NCBI RefSeq assembly: GCF_901709675.1
Contig: NC_051094.1
Coordinates: 8,364,501 to 8,428,500, forward strand
Source: Syngnathus acus
Lineage: Eukaryota; Chordata; Actinopteri; Syngnathiformes; Syngnathidae
DNA length: 64,000 nucleotides
Direction of reading: 5' to 3'
Below are positions 46,667 to 60,913 of this stretch, in pieces. The notes under the pieces are model-generated. The model had not been told where the DNA came from. It was given only the letters and a program-made list of their open reading frames with translations, and made no database searches. A program made the position numbers and the translations under genes. The number at the start of each line of letters is the position of its first letter. The first letter of the stretch is position 1.

Positions 46667-49368
46667 TCAGGGTTTACCACCATTATCCATCAAGGAAGGG
46701 TACATTCCATAAGCTTCATAAGGAGGAGGGGGATCATAAGATTGTGGTTGTGAAAACGTGCCCCAGGCTGCTGGGTTTTGGTATCCAAATGGTCCAAATT
46801 CAGATTCAGTAGAAGGCAAACTTGCTGCCACAGTGGGTGCTGTTAAGGCTCCAAGGATGAGAATGGGAAATTTGATCTCTGGGTCTGAAGCGTACTTTAC
46901 ATCCAAATAAACCTGTGGAAAAGCGAGTTACTGTGAGAAATGTGAACATAGCCTCTTTGGACTAGCTAGCTTTTCCATCAGTCTGGTTTTGGACATATTG
47001 TTGTTGTTGCTGCCTTGTTTTGTTAAATATTTTAATTCTTTATTTCTTATTTATTTAAATCACTTACCCTAACCCTGTACTCTGCTTTGAGGATGCTACA
47101 GTTGAGGATGGAAGGTTCCAAATCATGGGGGATTGTGATGACCCTTACGACTGTTTGGCTGGCTGATGGAGGAATGGGCTCTCCCACGTCCTTTAAGAGG
47201 TCTTTAGTATCAAGCCTCCTCTTTCCCCTTGCAAAGAAGCTGTGCTTTCTGTAGATGCAATACTTGGGTTTGATCTCACGAGTGGAGTTGTTCTGAATGG
47301 TGGCTACAACCTTTAAGCCTTCTCCTGAAACACAAAGCAGCATAGATTCAGCCTTTATGCAGAGGTTAACACTAATCCATGCCACTGAGGACTCTTACCT
47401 TGGATGAAACCGGATTTTTCAATCTTGACATCCATCGCTACAGTTCCCGAGTTCAACAAATGCAATTTTTTATCCTTAGAATCATGTTGAGGAGTCTGAG
47501 GGAAAACGCATACAAGGGAGAAACTGATCACTACCTGGTGGTGGGTATGCTGGGAACATCTAGCAGAATTTCCTGTCAGAAAAAACTTCAACACTCTCCC
47601 TCGGGCAGAGCTTTTCCCACATCCCGAGGGAATCTTTTGTTTTTAACGTTGCTTACAGAACGCCTTGCTGTATGGTTTTCAAGTTGACAGGAGAGGGCAG
47701 TGTTTCAAACCTCAGACAGTTCACTCAATTTTTAGGAGACACTGGCGTGGTCTGATACAGAACTTTCGAGAGCATTGTTGAGAATTTTGAAATATTTACG
47801 CTGTTAAATCCCGAGAAGTAATGCATTTGTATTTTGCACATAAACAAGAAAGACTAAAGTGTGTCTTTTGCTTCCTAAATGAAAACGTAAATTGAGTGTC
47901 AAGACTATCTGCATAAAGTGCAGGAGTGTAACTGCTTATTTAAACCAGATGTAATACATCAGAATTTTGTTAGCGCATGACAAACAAACACCACCAAAGT
48001 CATTTTCTTTTCCTAGGATTGTCAGTAACCTTAGTAACTTGTACAAAGCATGTAAAACTTCAAACATTAGCACAGACGTGTGATCCAAGGGTGCACTTAC
48101 CATGATTTCCTGCAACATGGTGGGGACTACTTGTGTCACGAAGGGAATCTTGATGGTATCTTTTGTACGTATCCTCATGGACCTATTCAGCCTGGTTTCC
48201 AGTAGGTACACAATTTTACCAACAGAACCAGTGAAGGAGGATGGCATTTCCCTTTTGCAGAACATCAGACAACAATAATTTCTCTTAAAGCGTAGTCTCG
48301 TAATATTAAATTTATGAGAATTTTATTTATTTTTTGGCATGTTCAATTATTTTGGTGATAAACATCAAACACCGTCAAAGGATGACCTACTGTAAAGGGA
48401 ACTGAAAGGTGAATGGGAAAACATGAGTTCCTGTTGCAAGTAAATTACCGTCTGAAAAACAACGCAGAAAATGATTAAAACATCTAGCTACCTGAAATGC
48501 TGAAGTAATGTGTTGGATACATACAGGTTTGTCCATGCTGAGTGGTCAGTAGTGATTGATCGTCAACTGATAAGAAAAACACAATTTGAAATTTTCAACA
48601 TAAAAAGCCTTTATGGTTTAAAACAAAATGGATATTGCAATGCAATATAATACATTCTGAAAAAGTAGTTTGCATATAGAATCTATTTTTCACCATCATA
48701 ATGTGACTTTACTTATACTAGCTTTTTTTTTTTTTGCCTACTAAGCTTACGTTTAAAACATACACAACTTACGTACTTAAACCAATTATCCCATTCGGGT
48801 ACGCAAAACCGCTACAAGGAAAACGTATGTGCAGAAAGAAGGCGTACTCGAATGTCGTTTTGTAAGATATGAACTAATGTGGACAAATAAAAGTACAAAT
48901 TATTTTCAGACTTTGTGAGCTTTGCTGACATATTTGTTTTCCGATGAGAACAAAGCAAATAACGGTGAATTGGTCCTCCATACCAAACAAACAAGAATTT
49001 CCGCTAGCGCAGTACAAATTGTTGCTCTGGGCAATCTCAAATGATACAAGCTCGGACCTGCACAGCAATGCAACTTTGGCCTCCACAAATAGCAAATCAT
49101 ACTTACCGGTGGCGGATTCATCTCGAATAAAGTAATGTGTGATGCTGAAATACTTGTCCTTAGAGTGGTAAGTGGTAGTAGTTTGGCCGTGCCTCTCGGT
49201 CCACAACACCTCAGCCTTTCCCTTAAACTTTACGTAAAGCGAGTCGGCTTTGCAATCTTTGGTCACTTCCAAAGTGACTTGTCCGGTCACGGTGTCCCCA
49301 TTTGTAAACGCATTTCTTTCGCTGTCGTTGTTGTAAGTTACCTTCAGGCGCTGCACTGTGCTCGGCAT
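46667..49368 (-). CDS. Arrestin domain-containing protein (ARRDC3-like) 5, PPPPY tail
   Basis: Six exons: 49107-49368, 48391-48451, 48101-48251, 47399-47495, 47068-47324 and 46667-46912; 357 residues. The protein starts MPSTVQRLKVTYNNDSERNA with FTNGDTVTGQVTLEV and LYVKFKGKAEVLWTERHGQT. THVFPFTFQFPLQ, MPSSFTGSVGKIVYLLETRL, LLNSGTVAMDVKIEKSGF, QNNSTREIKPKYCIYRKHSF and EPSILNCSILKAEYRVR follow, then VYLDVKYASDPEIKFPILIL. The tail carries PPPPY (YDPPPPYEAYGMYP), a WW-domain docking motif. The start was set at the ATG that matches the neighbours' N-terminus; the frame is open further upstream without better support. A small open stretch in intron 1 near 48530 would break the frame and was not used. 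Confidence 0.9.
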
Positions 49369-50999
49369 GATTTTAAAAAGGTTCTCTCGCTTATCTCCCA
49401 CTCCCAAACTACAGCAATGGAAACCTCTTCCGCAATGGGAGAGCGCGTCTCCTGGATATTTACAACGCCACGCCCCCCATTAATAAGTTTACACCAGCCA
49501 CTCTGACTTCCCCAAACATTCCAAAAAGTCTAATTATCCACAGATGGGAACGTCAATGTGGAAGAGAGAGTTTGCTTTTTAAAAAAATCACTTCTTGCCT
49601 GTCAGTACAGTGTGACAGTAATCCTGGAGTGAAACGATCTTTGAGAGTATCATTTGAGTTTTAAAAAACCACCATGCCAGAGGGAAAACAACCAATCATA
49701 GAGGCCACACATTGACTTGTGTGGCTTCTGGAGGTTTGCTGAAAATATGGTTGAAGGTCCACCTCAGAAAATTAAAGATGCCTCCCTCATCTGGGCAAAC
49801 AGAAACGAAGTGAAAGGTGGACAGATGAGAGGCTTGCAAAGCATCACAGAATAGCAACACGCATATTTATCACACAAACATCAAGACTTGATGTAATAAA
49901 ATGTTTTTAATACTGCAAAGTACAAAATTCCTACAGTACAGTATTGTCGGAGTAATATTTTATTACGATTTATTTATGTATTATACATTTGTGATCGCTG
50001 TGGAAAGAGGAGCCGAAACTTGTTGCCTCTGCTGATCTCAAGCCGGCGATAAGAGGAAACCACCGGAGAAGACCTTTCTGCGGTTAGATGATATGATGAA
50101 AGGACATGCAAAATAGCTTATCTGCTAATGTCTGCTTGCAAAGACTCTGCAAGAAAAACATGTAAACAAGTGCTGATTTCCACACCCCTTAGTTATGTAA
50201 CTTAGGGACCTCAAACCAAATAAAAGTGAGGTTGATGGGAGAGCTGATTGGAGTAGTTGAGAGACCAGCATACAGCTCTCCTAATTCTCCTTGCAAGTAA
50301 CTAGAAGCGTCTTCTCTCCTCATTGTTTGTGAGATATTTAGGAAATAAACCTAACATAAATAGTTGAAGGCATGTATTGTGGGTTATCCCTGGGTAAAAC
50401 GATATAACATTTACATAGAAATTCCCTGCCGCAGCGATACGAGTGAGAGTAACGAGTGCAAAAGTATTAAGATAAAACTTCGTATGGATTTGCATATTAA
50501 TAGTATGCAAATCAATAAAGATACAAATCTGTAAAAGTGGCAGTTAAATGCATCATGTTCATGAATAAGCTCCATATTAAGGCTGAGGATAGATAGTATT
50601 TCTTCATTTATGCTAAATAATCGATTCATGCAGGGTCTGCCTTGTATATCAAACAGCCGAAATTGCATACAAAGGTTTGACACGTTAACATTGTTATTGA
50701 AATAAAAGAACATAGGATGAAGCACAATTTTTTTTCTTTCTTTGACTCATTCTATGAGATACATACCTCACATTTTGGCTGTACAAATACAAATGTGAAA
50801 AGTGTTACAGTATATATGTAAACAAAATATTGAAAAACAAACACTCGAGGTGGTCCCAAAGCACTCTTTGTTCAATAAAACTGCATAGTTTATAACCAAG
50901 AAGAAGAAGTATCGATTCGTGAGAGAGAGCATTGAGGCAGACTGTGTGTGACTATACCGCAAAATCACTCTACGATGAACTCAAAAGCACTTCCAAAGG
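49369..50999. other. Intergenic region between arrestin genes 5 and 6
   Basis: It includes the promoter side of gene 5, with a GC-box-like run (CCACGCCCCCC near 49470), then AT-rich DNA. No gene is supported. Confidence 0.45.
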
Positions 51000-53201
51000 T
51001 TAGCCTAAATAATGTGGATGTAAAGGGAGGTCACAAAGGACGATGGGAAACAGCATGATGAGGTTCGGGGAAGCTCTTAGACAAAGGCTCAGCTGCAAGA
51101 CACAAAATAGTCAAAAGACTACTCAAGAGGAGATGAAGTTGTGCCAGTTGGAAGTTCTTACCTCAATTTCGTAGTGAACCTGCAGGAGGCTGCAGTTGGA
51201 GATGGTGAGAGTCGAATCAGCCGGAATGTTGAGCAGCATCTCAGCGTTTGTTTCTGAGGAGTGAGCACTGATGGGCAGCCCAGTCACAGAGTTCAAGTTT
51301 TTCACAAATAATCTTCTTTGGATCCCTTCGCGCGAGAAGTATTTCTGCTTTTGCTTCAGCTTGGCCTTAGGAGTCACCGTACGAGATGAAGCGTTGCCAA
51401 AGTCGCAAAAGATCCGGATGGTTTCACCTGCAAAAAGTGTGGAAACACAAATTAACGAGTGGAAATTTCAGACACATGAACGGTGGGACGGTTTGAAGAT
51501 TACCTCGCAAAAAGCCTTTTTTCTCAATGCTGGCAGTCATTGTGATTTGACCGGAGGTACAACTAAGGGAGCACACGCTCATGCTGTTCGAGCCTGAGAG
51601 TGAAGCCTGGAGAAAAAAAACAGGCTCAAATTTGGGTGAAGAATAAGTTTGCACCAAAAACATGAGAAACGTCAGCAAATCGCAAAGGCTGTCATCACAC
51701 CGATCTGCTAGCATCAGATGGTAACCATGTAAACAATAACTTACCATTAGCTCTGGCTGGTTGGAAGCGACATGGTGCACAAAGTTCATCTGTGTCACAA
51801 AATCCTTTGTTATATGCCATGGTCTGTCAATAGCCACTGTCAGGTTGTAGAGCACTTGTCCATGTGGCCCACGGAAGCTGGATGGAAAGTTTCTGCAATG
51901 ATGACCAATACATGTTACATGACATAAGACATCCGGTTTTCTAGATTTTACCTAATTTTCAGGTCCGCTGAACTGCCATCTTATCAGGTATTATTATTTA
52001 ATCAGATGGCTATTCTTTACATTGTGGGTGTGCAGGACACAAATCTGTGGAATTGATGTATGCCTAATTCACCTCTACAATATCTATATACCGATATATC
52101 ATTAATTCAAAACTTTGGTCTATTTTAGTGGGTTACAGGAGTAGGTACAACATAAATGATGACAACATATTTTAGAAGCTCTTACCCGTGTGGCAGCTGA
52201 CATGAAAATGGATACACATGCCTGCCAGGAGGAACAATGGTCTCTCTCCCAACAGCTGCAAAGGGAAGGAGCGTTACACTCATTAAATGCGTTAGCTCTA
52301 TTTTAAGCTTTCCAGAGCAAATTTTCGGCATGCATATGATTAGATATTATCGTAGGCACAATGGCACTTTCTAATGAAATATGAGTTATTGTGGTGGCTA
52401 TTTTTCTCATTTAATGAAAGTACTTGAGCACATTGCAGAACATATTGAGGACCTTCTAAAATTGATTCAATGCACCAACATCAGAGCAGCCGCATGTCGA
52501 CTCTACTTGCAGGGACAGCTGCTCTGAGAAACTGGGCGTGCCTAGGCGGTACCGAATGGGTCCTCACTTTGTGATGTCACAATGTGAGGACCTGGTTGTT
52601 TTCTTTGAGCGGGAGGGGCTGGTGCTGAGAGTGGACTGAGCAGAAATGCTCCAAAATGAGTGAAACACTACTTTCGTTTTCATAGAATGAGATGCTTGAT
52701 CATAACATACATTTTGGTTAACACATACTAGATAGGGTGTTGCACATAAGAAACATTTCCCTCTGTATTGATGCAGAGCAGTTTGCGATAATTTATGCAT
52801 TCATTAAATGTAGTTAATCGAGTGTTATAGCCTTAGTAAATGCACATTTGTTTCTTGCAGTTGTATTTGATCGCATTATGCGGTTAGCTTAGCGTGAGTG
52901 CAGTAGCTTGCAATGTGGTGCAGAGTGGAAAAGGCATGTACGTACCTCCTTCTTGCAAAATCACGCTTTTTAGATTAAGCAAGTCAATCTTTGCATAGTA
53001 TGTCCTTTTCTTTTTCCCACTTCCGGAAGACCAGTGGACGTCTGCCTTTCCTTTCAAACATATTGTGATTGCTCTAATCTTTGTCAACTTGGAGAGCTCG
53101 AAGGAAACCTGTCCCGTCACCAACTCTCCACTGGAAAAAGTGTTGCTCTCATTCAGAGCGTTAAAATTAATGTTAAAGTCCTTAAATGTTTTCTCGAACA
53201 T
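51000..53201 (-). CDS. Arrestin domain-containing protein (ARRDC3-like) 6, no PPxY tail
   Basis: Six exons: 52946-53201, 52186-52255, 51745-51892, 51504-51606, 51162-51427 and 51000-51092; 311 residues, phases consistent. The N domain starts MFEKTFKDFNINFNALNESN with TFSSGELVTGQVSFEL and ITICLKGKADVHW. PPGRHVYPFSCQLPHG, FPSSFRGPHGQVLYNLTVAI, SGQITMTASIEKKGFLRG, FGNASSRTVTPKAKLKQKQ and TISNCSLLQVHYEIE follow. The last exon gives LSLCLRASPNLIMLFPIVL and ends PLHPHYLG, with no PPxY. It is the most diverged of the six - strand copies: exons 2, 4 and 5 differ in size (70, 103, 266 nt), and it is nearest in feel to ARRDC3 itself. The last exon is the least certain, because its match to the family is weak and rests on splice site, phase and position. 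Confidence 0.82.
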
Positions 53202-56200
53202 CGTTGAACCCCAGTTCAAAAATTGCAACTGTACAAGAAATGAACCGCTTCGTGTCGATTTTGCGTCATCCGTGTCATTTGTTGATAGCGACTGCACGCA
53301 TCTGGCAAAACACAAAAGGAAACAATCGGAGCAGTGACGGACTCAACCACACCCCGCTCGGAAATTGCGCCTACTGCGCAGATGCAGAATGAAGTGGGCG
53401 GGGGTGGTGTGGGGGAGCACAAGAACGAGATTGGGACACTTGCATCCTGACCCCTTCTGGCGAAACCACTTGTTGCGTTGTTTTATGGTCGCAATAATAA
53501 GTAAATCAACTGTTGGGGTGTATTGTACTAATTTGGGCACAAGGCGGTGCTGCTTGGATACCGGAGGTGCAGTCCTTCCAAAATAAAACAATTTGGTGCA
53601 AAATCTCACGGCACACCAACTAAACTTAACGACTGGTGACCTAAAATCTGTGCATTTTCAGTCAAACTGATGAATCTTGGTGAGCAATTGTCACGTTTAA
53701 TCAAGAAAGAGAGAAAATGTATAGACAGGCAGGCAGACAGACAGATAGACATAATTTTTGCTGTTCAACAAATTATACAACTCGGTGAGTGTTATTTCAT
53801 GAAAAAAAGTATTTCTTCTTATATGAAACTCCAAAGAAAAAACTTGAAGGCCACACACATGAGCATAAATTGTACAGTAGAATCTCAGGTGGGTCTCACA
53901 ATAAAGTTGAAACAAAAACAAACATGCAATATTTTATAATCACAACAGTGAGTTCATAAAAATCTCCCAAGAGATGGCAACGAGGAGGGTGTTGAACTTC
54001 ACCTCCTATGCAATTCTTTCTCTGTATAGAATATATTAGATGCTTGATTGATTTGTGAATAAGTTGAATATATATCTGTCCAAATTTCAACTCAGGCAAC
54101 AAGGGACCTGCCGCTGGTGCCACGGAAAAATCTCGGTTAGGAAACCACGGGAAGAAAGCAACAGTCCTCCAATTGTGGCATCTTTAGACACTAGATGGCA
54201 CTATATACTTTATTAAAACACGTCTTTGACAAAGTTGACTTTTTAGTATGAAACCAATGTGTGTGCGTGCGCGTGTGTTGAGGTATGAGGTGCACTCTAC
54301 CAGGTTCCTTTTTAAAAGACATCACAGTGGAATTTATAACAAAAAATTACACTTTTATGAGTTTATGTTACACAACTGGGAGATAAAATGCTTATTTGCA
54401 GCCCATTGAATTTGACAACCCAGGAGATATACCTTGAACACTTTTCCTTGTCATTTGAAAGTAACAATCACCAGATGTGATGCCTTTGGCACTGGAGTAG
54501 TAAAGAAATGTTTTTTTCTGTTTTTGGTTCTAGTTCACTGATCCATGAAGACCCCTGCTTGCGTTATGATGGTCAGTCAAAAAGCACCCTGGCAGAATTA
54601 CAAATCCGTGCAAGAATGAAGACATGTGGTTCAAGTATTTCCAAATGCAAAGTTTGCCAAATCTCCATCTGTTTAACATTTCTTTGGTGCCTTGTAAGCT
54701 TAAATGCAACTGACCTTATTTGGAGTGTTTACAGTGAAAAGAAGTTGGGATTAGTTCCAAGACCTGTGTAGCTGTCTCACAGTGTAAAATTCTGGGTTTG
54801 AATCTCAATTTAATCTTTTCTTTGTGGAGTTAACATGTTCTTCCAAAAATTGCTTTTTTTTTGGATCAGGTTATTTTGAGACTTCAATGTGTCCAAGGTC
54901 GGAATGTGGTTGTCTGTTTTTATGTCATCGACTGGCAACCACCCCATCGTGTCGTCCGCTTCTCATCCAAAGTGGGCTGTGAAATGCTCCAACTCACCTC
55001 TGACCTTGAAAAGCAGAGGGATCATGCATTGAAGAGTTTTGTGTAGGAGAATCATTCTGCTCTTTTTCAAATGTTTTTTTCTGCACAGCAGTTTGGATAT
55101 TTCAGCGAGGCAGATCTAAATCCAAATTGAAGTAAAATAACCAGGAGAATAAGCTCTGTTATTGATCTGTAGTTTCTACACACCGTCTCTCTCCTGCAGT
55201 TAATCCACAGGGTCAGTTCTAATGACATTGAGAGGCTCCGCCGCCAGTCGGCTTTGCTGCCATTTGCAATTTAGATGCAGGGAACGAAGGCTGTGTCGCC
55301 TATGAGGGAGAAAATGTGGAGGGAAAGTCAAGTAGAAGGGAAATAAGAAACGTGTTTTGTGTTAAACAGAAACCCAAAATCAAAATCAAGATGTTATGGT
55401 TGTCTGCTTATGAAGTTGTCAATTTGCCCAGGCAATCTTTACGCTTGGCCAAGTTGAGAAGCAAAATAGTGAGGAAAGAGTTAACATTCCCAATTGTGCT
55501 GTTTTGCCGCTTTTTTGCACCCACCAAAAGGAATTCTTGTGGCAAAACAGGAAGCCGCGAAGGGAACAGTTGCCAGCCCTAATCTTGTGTAGATCCTCTG
55601 ATAGCTTTCTCCACCACAAACAATGCGTGTCAGGGCCGAGGTGGATCAGAATAGTGCTGAAAGACTTGACAACCAACACGAGCTCTTTGTCAGCTCCGGA
55701 CTGATTAATTCTCACTTTGTGGTCATGTGATAAGTATGATTAGCCGTGCACACATAATTACATACTGCGTATATCATTCCAAAGCAAAGCAACATAGATT
55801 TTATATTTCTGATGTTTTACTATCTGCACCCGCATCCAATCAGTGTCCTCTCAGTTTCTCCAAAGGAGAAAAAAAAAAATTCCTCCAAATTTGTATGTGT
55901 TGGGAACATGCCGAATACAGAAACAGTGAGCATCCATCCCCAACCATAATGACTGAAACAAGATCAAAAAAACTTTATGGGATTTCCTGAAAGTTCAACA
56001 CAAAGTAAAGTCAGAGAAAGAAGAAAAAAATCCTTTGCAGAAGATCAGTTAGTCTGCTTTGCAACTAAAAAGCTAAAAGAGGTTTACGTGTGAGTTTCAT
56101 GATTTAAGTGACAACGGTATTTGCCAAAAATTAAATTTTAGGTTTGCTTCTTTTCATTTCAAGTCTGAAATATTTTTGAATGAGCCCAATCAGCTCTCAC

Positions 56201-59200
56201 CATCCACACCGCTTGTGTCTTGCCAAGGTGATCCTCGTGCGGAATAGAGAAAAAGTCTGTTTGAGGTGTGGCTTTTACTCAAAGTCAAGGTGCAAAATAA
56301 TTGGGACATGGCATCTATTAGAATAGCGGTAACTACTTGAAGAATGTGGAACATACCTGCATCAGTTGTCTCTCAATAAAAACACCTGAACACAAACTAC
56401 ATGTTACATTCATATGTCAGATTAATTTCTATGGTGTGGTTCTCAAAGAATGGAGTTCCGTCTCATTAAAACAAAAGAGCTGCTTTGTTCCAACGTCAGG
56501 CTAAATCCTCCCTCAGCAATTACCGTTCACCTTCCAAAGACCTCGGCTTGGAACAGAGCAACTCCGCTTCTTTTAAAGCAGGCAGTGAAGCGTAAAAACA
56601 TGACTGCATAGCTCGACAGGCAAAGAGAATGAACAGTCTTTTATTAGCTGACTAAAATTTGAGAATATGGGTGTGATTTTTTTGTTTTTTTTGTCTTGAT
56701 GAAATGCACGTAAAAGGGCATATTCAACTATGTTTCACCAACGTTATTTTTGGAAGGTTAATTGTTCCCCATAAAATAAGATCAAATTACTTTGTAGTAT
56801 TAAGGACACAATAAAGATTCCCACATGCAAGAAAAACAACGAATTTCCTCATGCTCAGCATTTTCTTACAGACGTGCATCGAGACGTTTTGGCAGCTAAG
56901 CTCCGTTCCATAAATCTTGTGCACGTTTTTGCAAATCATTTGTGTGGAAAAATGATTAATAAGCATCACAGCCTGAAATCACATTCCCGCTGCAAAGGTA
57001 GGTCAAATATTTGCCTTGAGCTGTTTAGCTTTTATAAAAACAAATCTGTCAGTCATCAAATCCACTTGATCTCCCATCTAAGAACTCTGTCACTCAAACC
57101 ACCCTATCCTCTTTGTGTGCACTGCAGTTTTATTTCTCCAAGACAACCTGGAAAATTGACTCTCGAAAGTTGATCAGCCCTAAAGGATGTACATTTTGTC
57201 ATTTGACCCTCATAAGAGAAAATGCACCTTTAAGTTGCACAAAATGCATGACGTGTTGACTAGTCAACGTAATAAAGCGTTTTAGTTCAGCGAGCGTCAA
57301 ATGTTGACATTTTTTCTTTTTTGTGGTATTTTCAGTACAGTACTTACCCTAAAAGAAGCAAGCTCATCATGAACTGAAGAGGAACATAATAATAATAATA
57401 ATATACAGACAACAGTTACGTGATATGGGTTGACATTCAAAAACAGCCTCAAATGTCACTAAACACATGTTGTGAAAATTCATAAATTTGAGCTGTTAAA
57501 ATGAAAACAGCATTTTTTTGTATCCTTTTCGATTAAAAATCCATTTCGTCCATGATGACATTACATTGGTGCTACTATGCTGTTTGACCAGGTAACTTAC
57601 CCTTCTTGAACAGTGGTTGACCTTTTTTTTTTTGTACACTTGACATTTAAGAATTTTAAGGGAGATTCTTGCGACACGAGCGCAACCTGACTCCTTCACA
57701 CTATGACTTTGTTGTTTATCATTAAAGTTTATTTCAAACAGTTTGTTTGCAGCACACATTTGCGGTTTTTTTTTTTTTGCGGATCACTATCCTGATGTCC
57801 CAGTGCTTATAAATGCACTTATAGTGTGTGCATATTGCGTTCCCTGAAATGGATATAGTTGAGCATTGGGCAATTCAGCGGGTCGTACATACTGCGCAAT
57901 GCATCCACTTGACATCTGCTTGGAATGAGACTCGCCTTTCATCCGTCACAACCATATAGTCACAGTCAGCTTGAGTTTACATCTGAGCCAATGGGAGCCC
58001 TCCAGACCCAAGAGTCTATCGAGGGCAGTTAATACGGGCACGGAACCTCTGTCCTGACCTTGATGCTGGATCATCTATCATTTAGGCTTATAGATGCAAT
58101 CAGGGTGAAAGGTGTTTCCAAATGAAAGGCTCTTAAAAAGCCCTTGTGTCCAAGCTTGTATCGAGTCGGGTGAAAGCACAACAGAAGCTGCAATTGTTTG
58201 ATTTTGTTTTGGCTATTTGACAAAAAAAATCTCACATGTACGAATTATTAAAACACCTTCATGTTGCCAATTAGAGGTGCATTATTTGAATGACATAGTG
58301 GAAAATCTTTATTTATCTAAAATAGTCACCTGATGAGCTAAGCATTAACAAAAGTCAGCTTTGAAAACAGGCAATTTGTTATGGGACAGTGGAGTACCTC
58401 TGGTTTAGGTAGATAGACTGTTGCTATCTTTTTATATACACATCAGCACTCTGCAGTCCGTTCACGTGCCTCCCAGCACAGATCATTGGGAATTTCACAG
58501 ATGGGGAAACCTGCTTAGAATTAAACAAAAAGAAAAAAGAAGGGCAGCATGTACCTCCAGTTGTTAGAGGGTTTTCTGTTCTGCCTCACACACTGTCTTG
58601 TGTTTTAGGATGAGAAGGAAATAAGGCTGAGAAATGTTTTTTTTTAGCCATGATAGTTGACACAGAGCTCAAGAGCTGCAGCTCATCAAGCCTTATCAAG
58701 CACTTTTCACATGACAAAGTATATTTTAAAAATAAATTGATAGTAACACGCCAATGCAAACAATATTCATCATTATAGAAAATCATTAGCCAAAACATGC
58801 TAATAAAAAAAAATCCTCTTCTCACAGAATAATTGTTTTAATTCCGTAATGAGTTTTAGTAGTTTGTATTCAAATTTGCATCATAAACATGATTTGTATT
58901 TTCATTATATCGCTGCATATACCTTCAAAAGTACAATGATCTCACCTACATAATTATCAAACATCTGGTGAGGACAAACACTTTCATAACAAATCATTTA
59001 CCGGCTGTTGAAATCAACATCATTGCCTATAAAAAAAGGTCTACGAGATACTTCTTATATTGGTATTGAGAGAGTTATTTGTGGACCATTAAAAATAATT
59101 TGATACTGTATGAGCTGTTATTACGACAAGGGCACAACATCTTACAAGAATGTCCTACGCTTAGAAGAAAGTCACAAAATTATAAACATTTACCAGCGTT

Positions 59201-60839
59201 CGGAAGGATCTTAAAAAATTAGAGCCATTTACATAAATATTTTTGTCAACGATGCGAGTAAATTGTCTCCTGTGAAACGTGTCAATATTTTCATGACTTC
59301 CGGATTTTTTTCGCTAATCATCTTTGGAGGGTCGATCACTTTTTCCACCATTAAGAAAAGCCACGGTTAGGGTTACATGTTTGTGAGCTTCATGTAGTGT
59401 TTAACTTGTCATGCTTTGCTTTTTTCTCTTGCAAGGCTTCTTAGGTGACTTGACTCATGTGAGCATCCCAAATAAGAAAATAAATTAAAAAAAAGTTCCT
59501 CCCACTTGGCCCGAAAGTTATACTGTGAATATAAAAATATTTTAAAAAAGTACTTTATTGGATCTCAATATCAGTCATTCCCAATCACTAATGTGCCACA
59601 AGATATTATCAGGTGGGCTGCAGGAAATTTAACTTGGTATGAAAATTAGTTATTTCAGAAGTCAAATTGGTGAGTGCAGGAAATTGAGACGAGATGATTG
59701 ATTCAGTATATGTATTGTGTATATTTTTTCATGACTTTTTTTTATGAGACTTTTCCAATTCAAGGTTGTGTGCCCATAACCATAAGAAACCATAAGAATA
59801 ACGGACGCAGAATAACGTTCTCTCAAATGAATCACAACCGTTGCTGAATTGTTTGGAAACAATATGACAAGGTGTATATTGTTCGTACAATAATTCACCG
59901 AGGCGCTCGATTTAGTCAACTTCAATGCCAATTAATCTCGTTGTGTGGCAACTTTAATCGGTTGCCAACGAGTGTCTTTGCAAAAAGACACTCTCAGTGG
60001 AAATAGACGATTACAGAGCTTTACCAGGCTCTGTAAACAAAGGCTGTTCCCAACATGCCAAAACACTTGCATAGTATTAAGAGAGTGGGAAATTGTTCTT
60101 TGTGTAGGATTATACGAGTATTGGTGGGACTGTATGACAGACAGATGGTAGACAGACACTATGGAGAAGAAAAAAAATAAATGACAATTTGCATTTTGTT
60201 ATCCCCTATTCCACACACACATGCAACTTGCCATTGATGACCTCAGGCAGATGGCCCGCTGCTGTAAAACGGAGAAGAAGAAACTCGTGGGTAGACTCAG
60301 ACAGAAAGAAAGGCAAGAGAAATTGGAAAATAGCAAACAAAATTGAAGGGTGCAAACTTTTGCCAAGGTTTTTAAATGTCTTAAATTATTCCGCGTGTCT
60401 TTCATTTGCCTTCAAATTTATTATTTTTTTGTATACGTTTTTAAATGTTATCGTTTTAATTCTGTGATGCTATTGTCAATGTGCTTTGGGTTTCTATATC
60501 TCCATCCAACCATGCAGTTATTTGAAAACTGTGTTAAAAACAGAAGTTGCTCACTCGGACACCCAGAGTATAATATTTGATCATGTGATCATAATTTATC
60601 TCATGGTATACAACCCCCCCTATCATACTTTCACCTCTCTTTGCCCACATCATCCTTATTTCCCCCCCCCCTGCTTTGCCTTCCTCCCCATCCTCTCAAA
60701 CACGTGGCTGTTGCATGTGAGTGGTTGTCATGGTGATCAACCCAGAGGGACTCATCCCAAAACCAAAAGTTCTGATTGTCAGAAATAGAACGGTCTCTGG
60801 GGGAAAGAGGGTTAATTTGGTTCTGGGAGGAAGTGCGAA

Positions 60840-60913
60840 TGGGGCGAGAGGGGCGTAGTGATAAAGAAGGGGGCAAAGTGTAGTTTGGGCGAGGGGGAGG
60901 GGGGGGGGGGGGG
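60840..60913 (+). repeat. Purine-rich tract ending in a ~17-nt G-run
   Basis: GGGGCGAGAGGGGCG leads to an uninterrupted G-run at about 60897-60913. The + strand has enough G-tracts to form a G-quadruplex. Confidence 0.6.

Noticed and set aside
48530-48575. Possible extra 43-nt exon in intron 1 of arrestin gene 5
   Set aside because: Including it shifts the phase and gives a stop in the next exon; homologues have no exon here.
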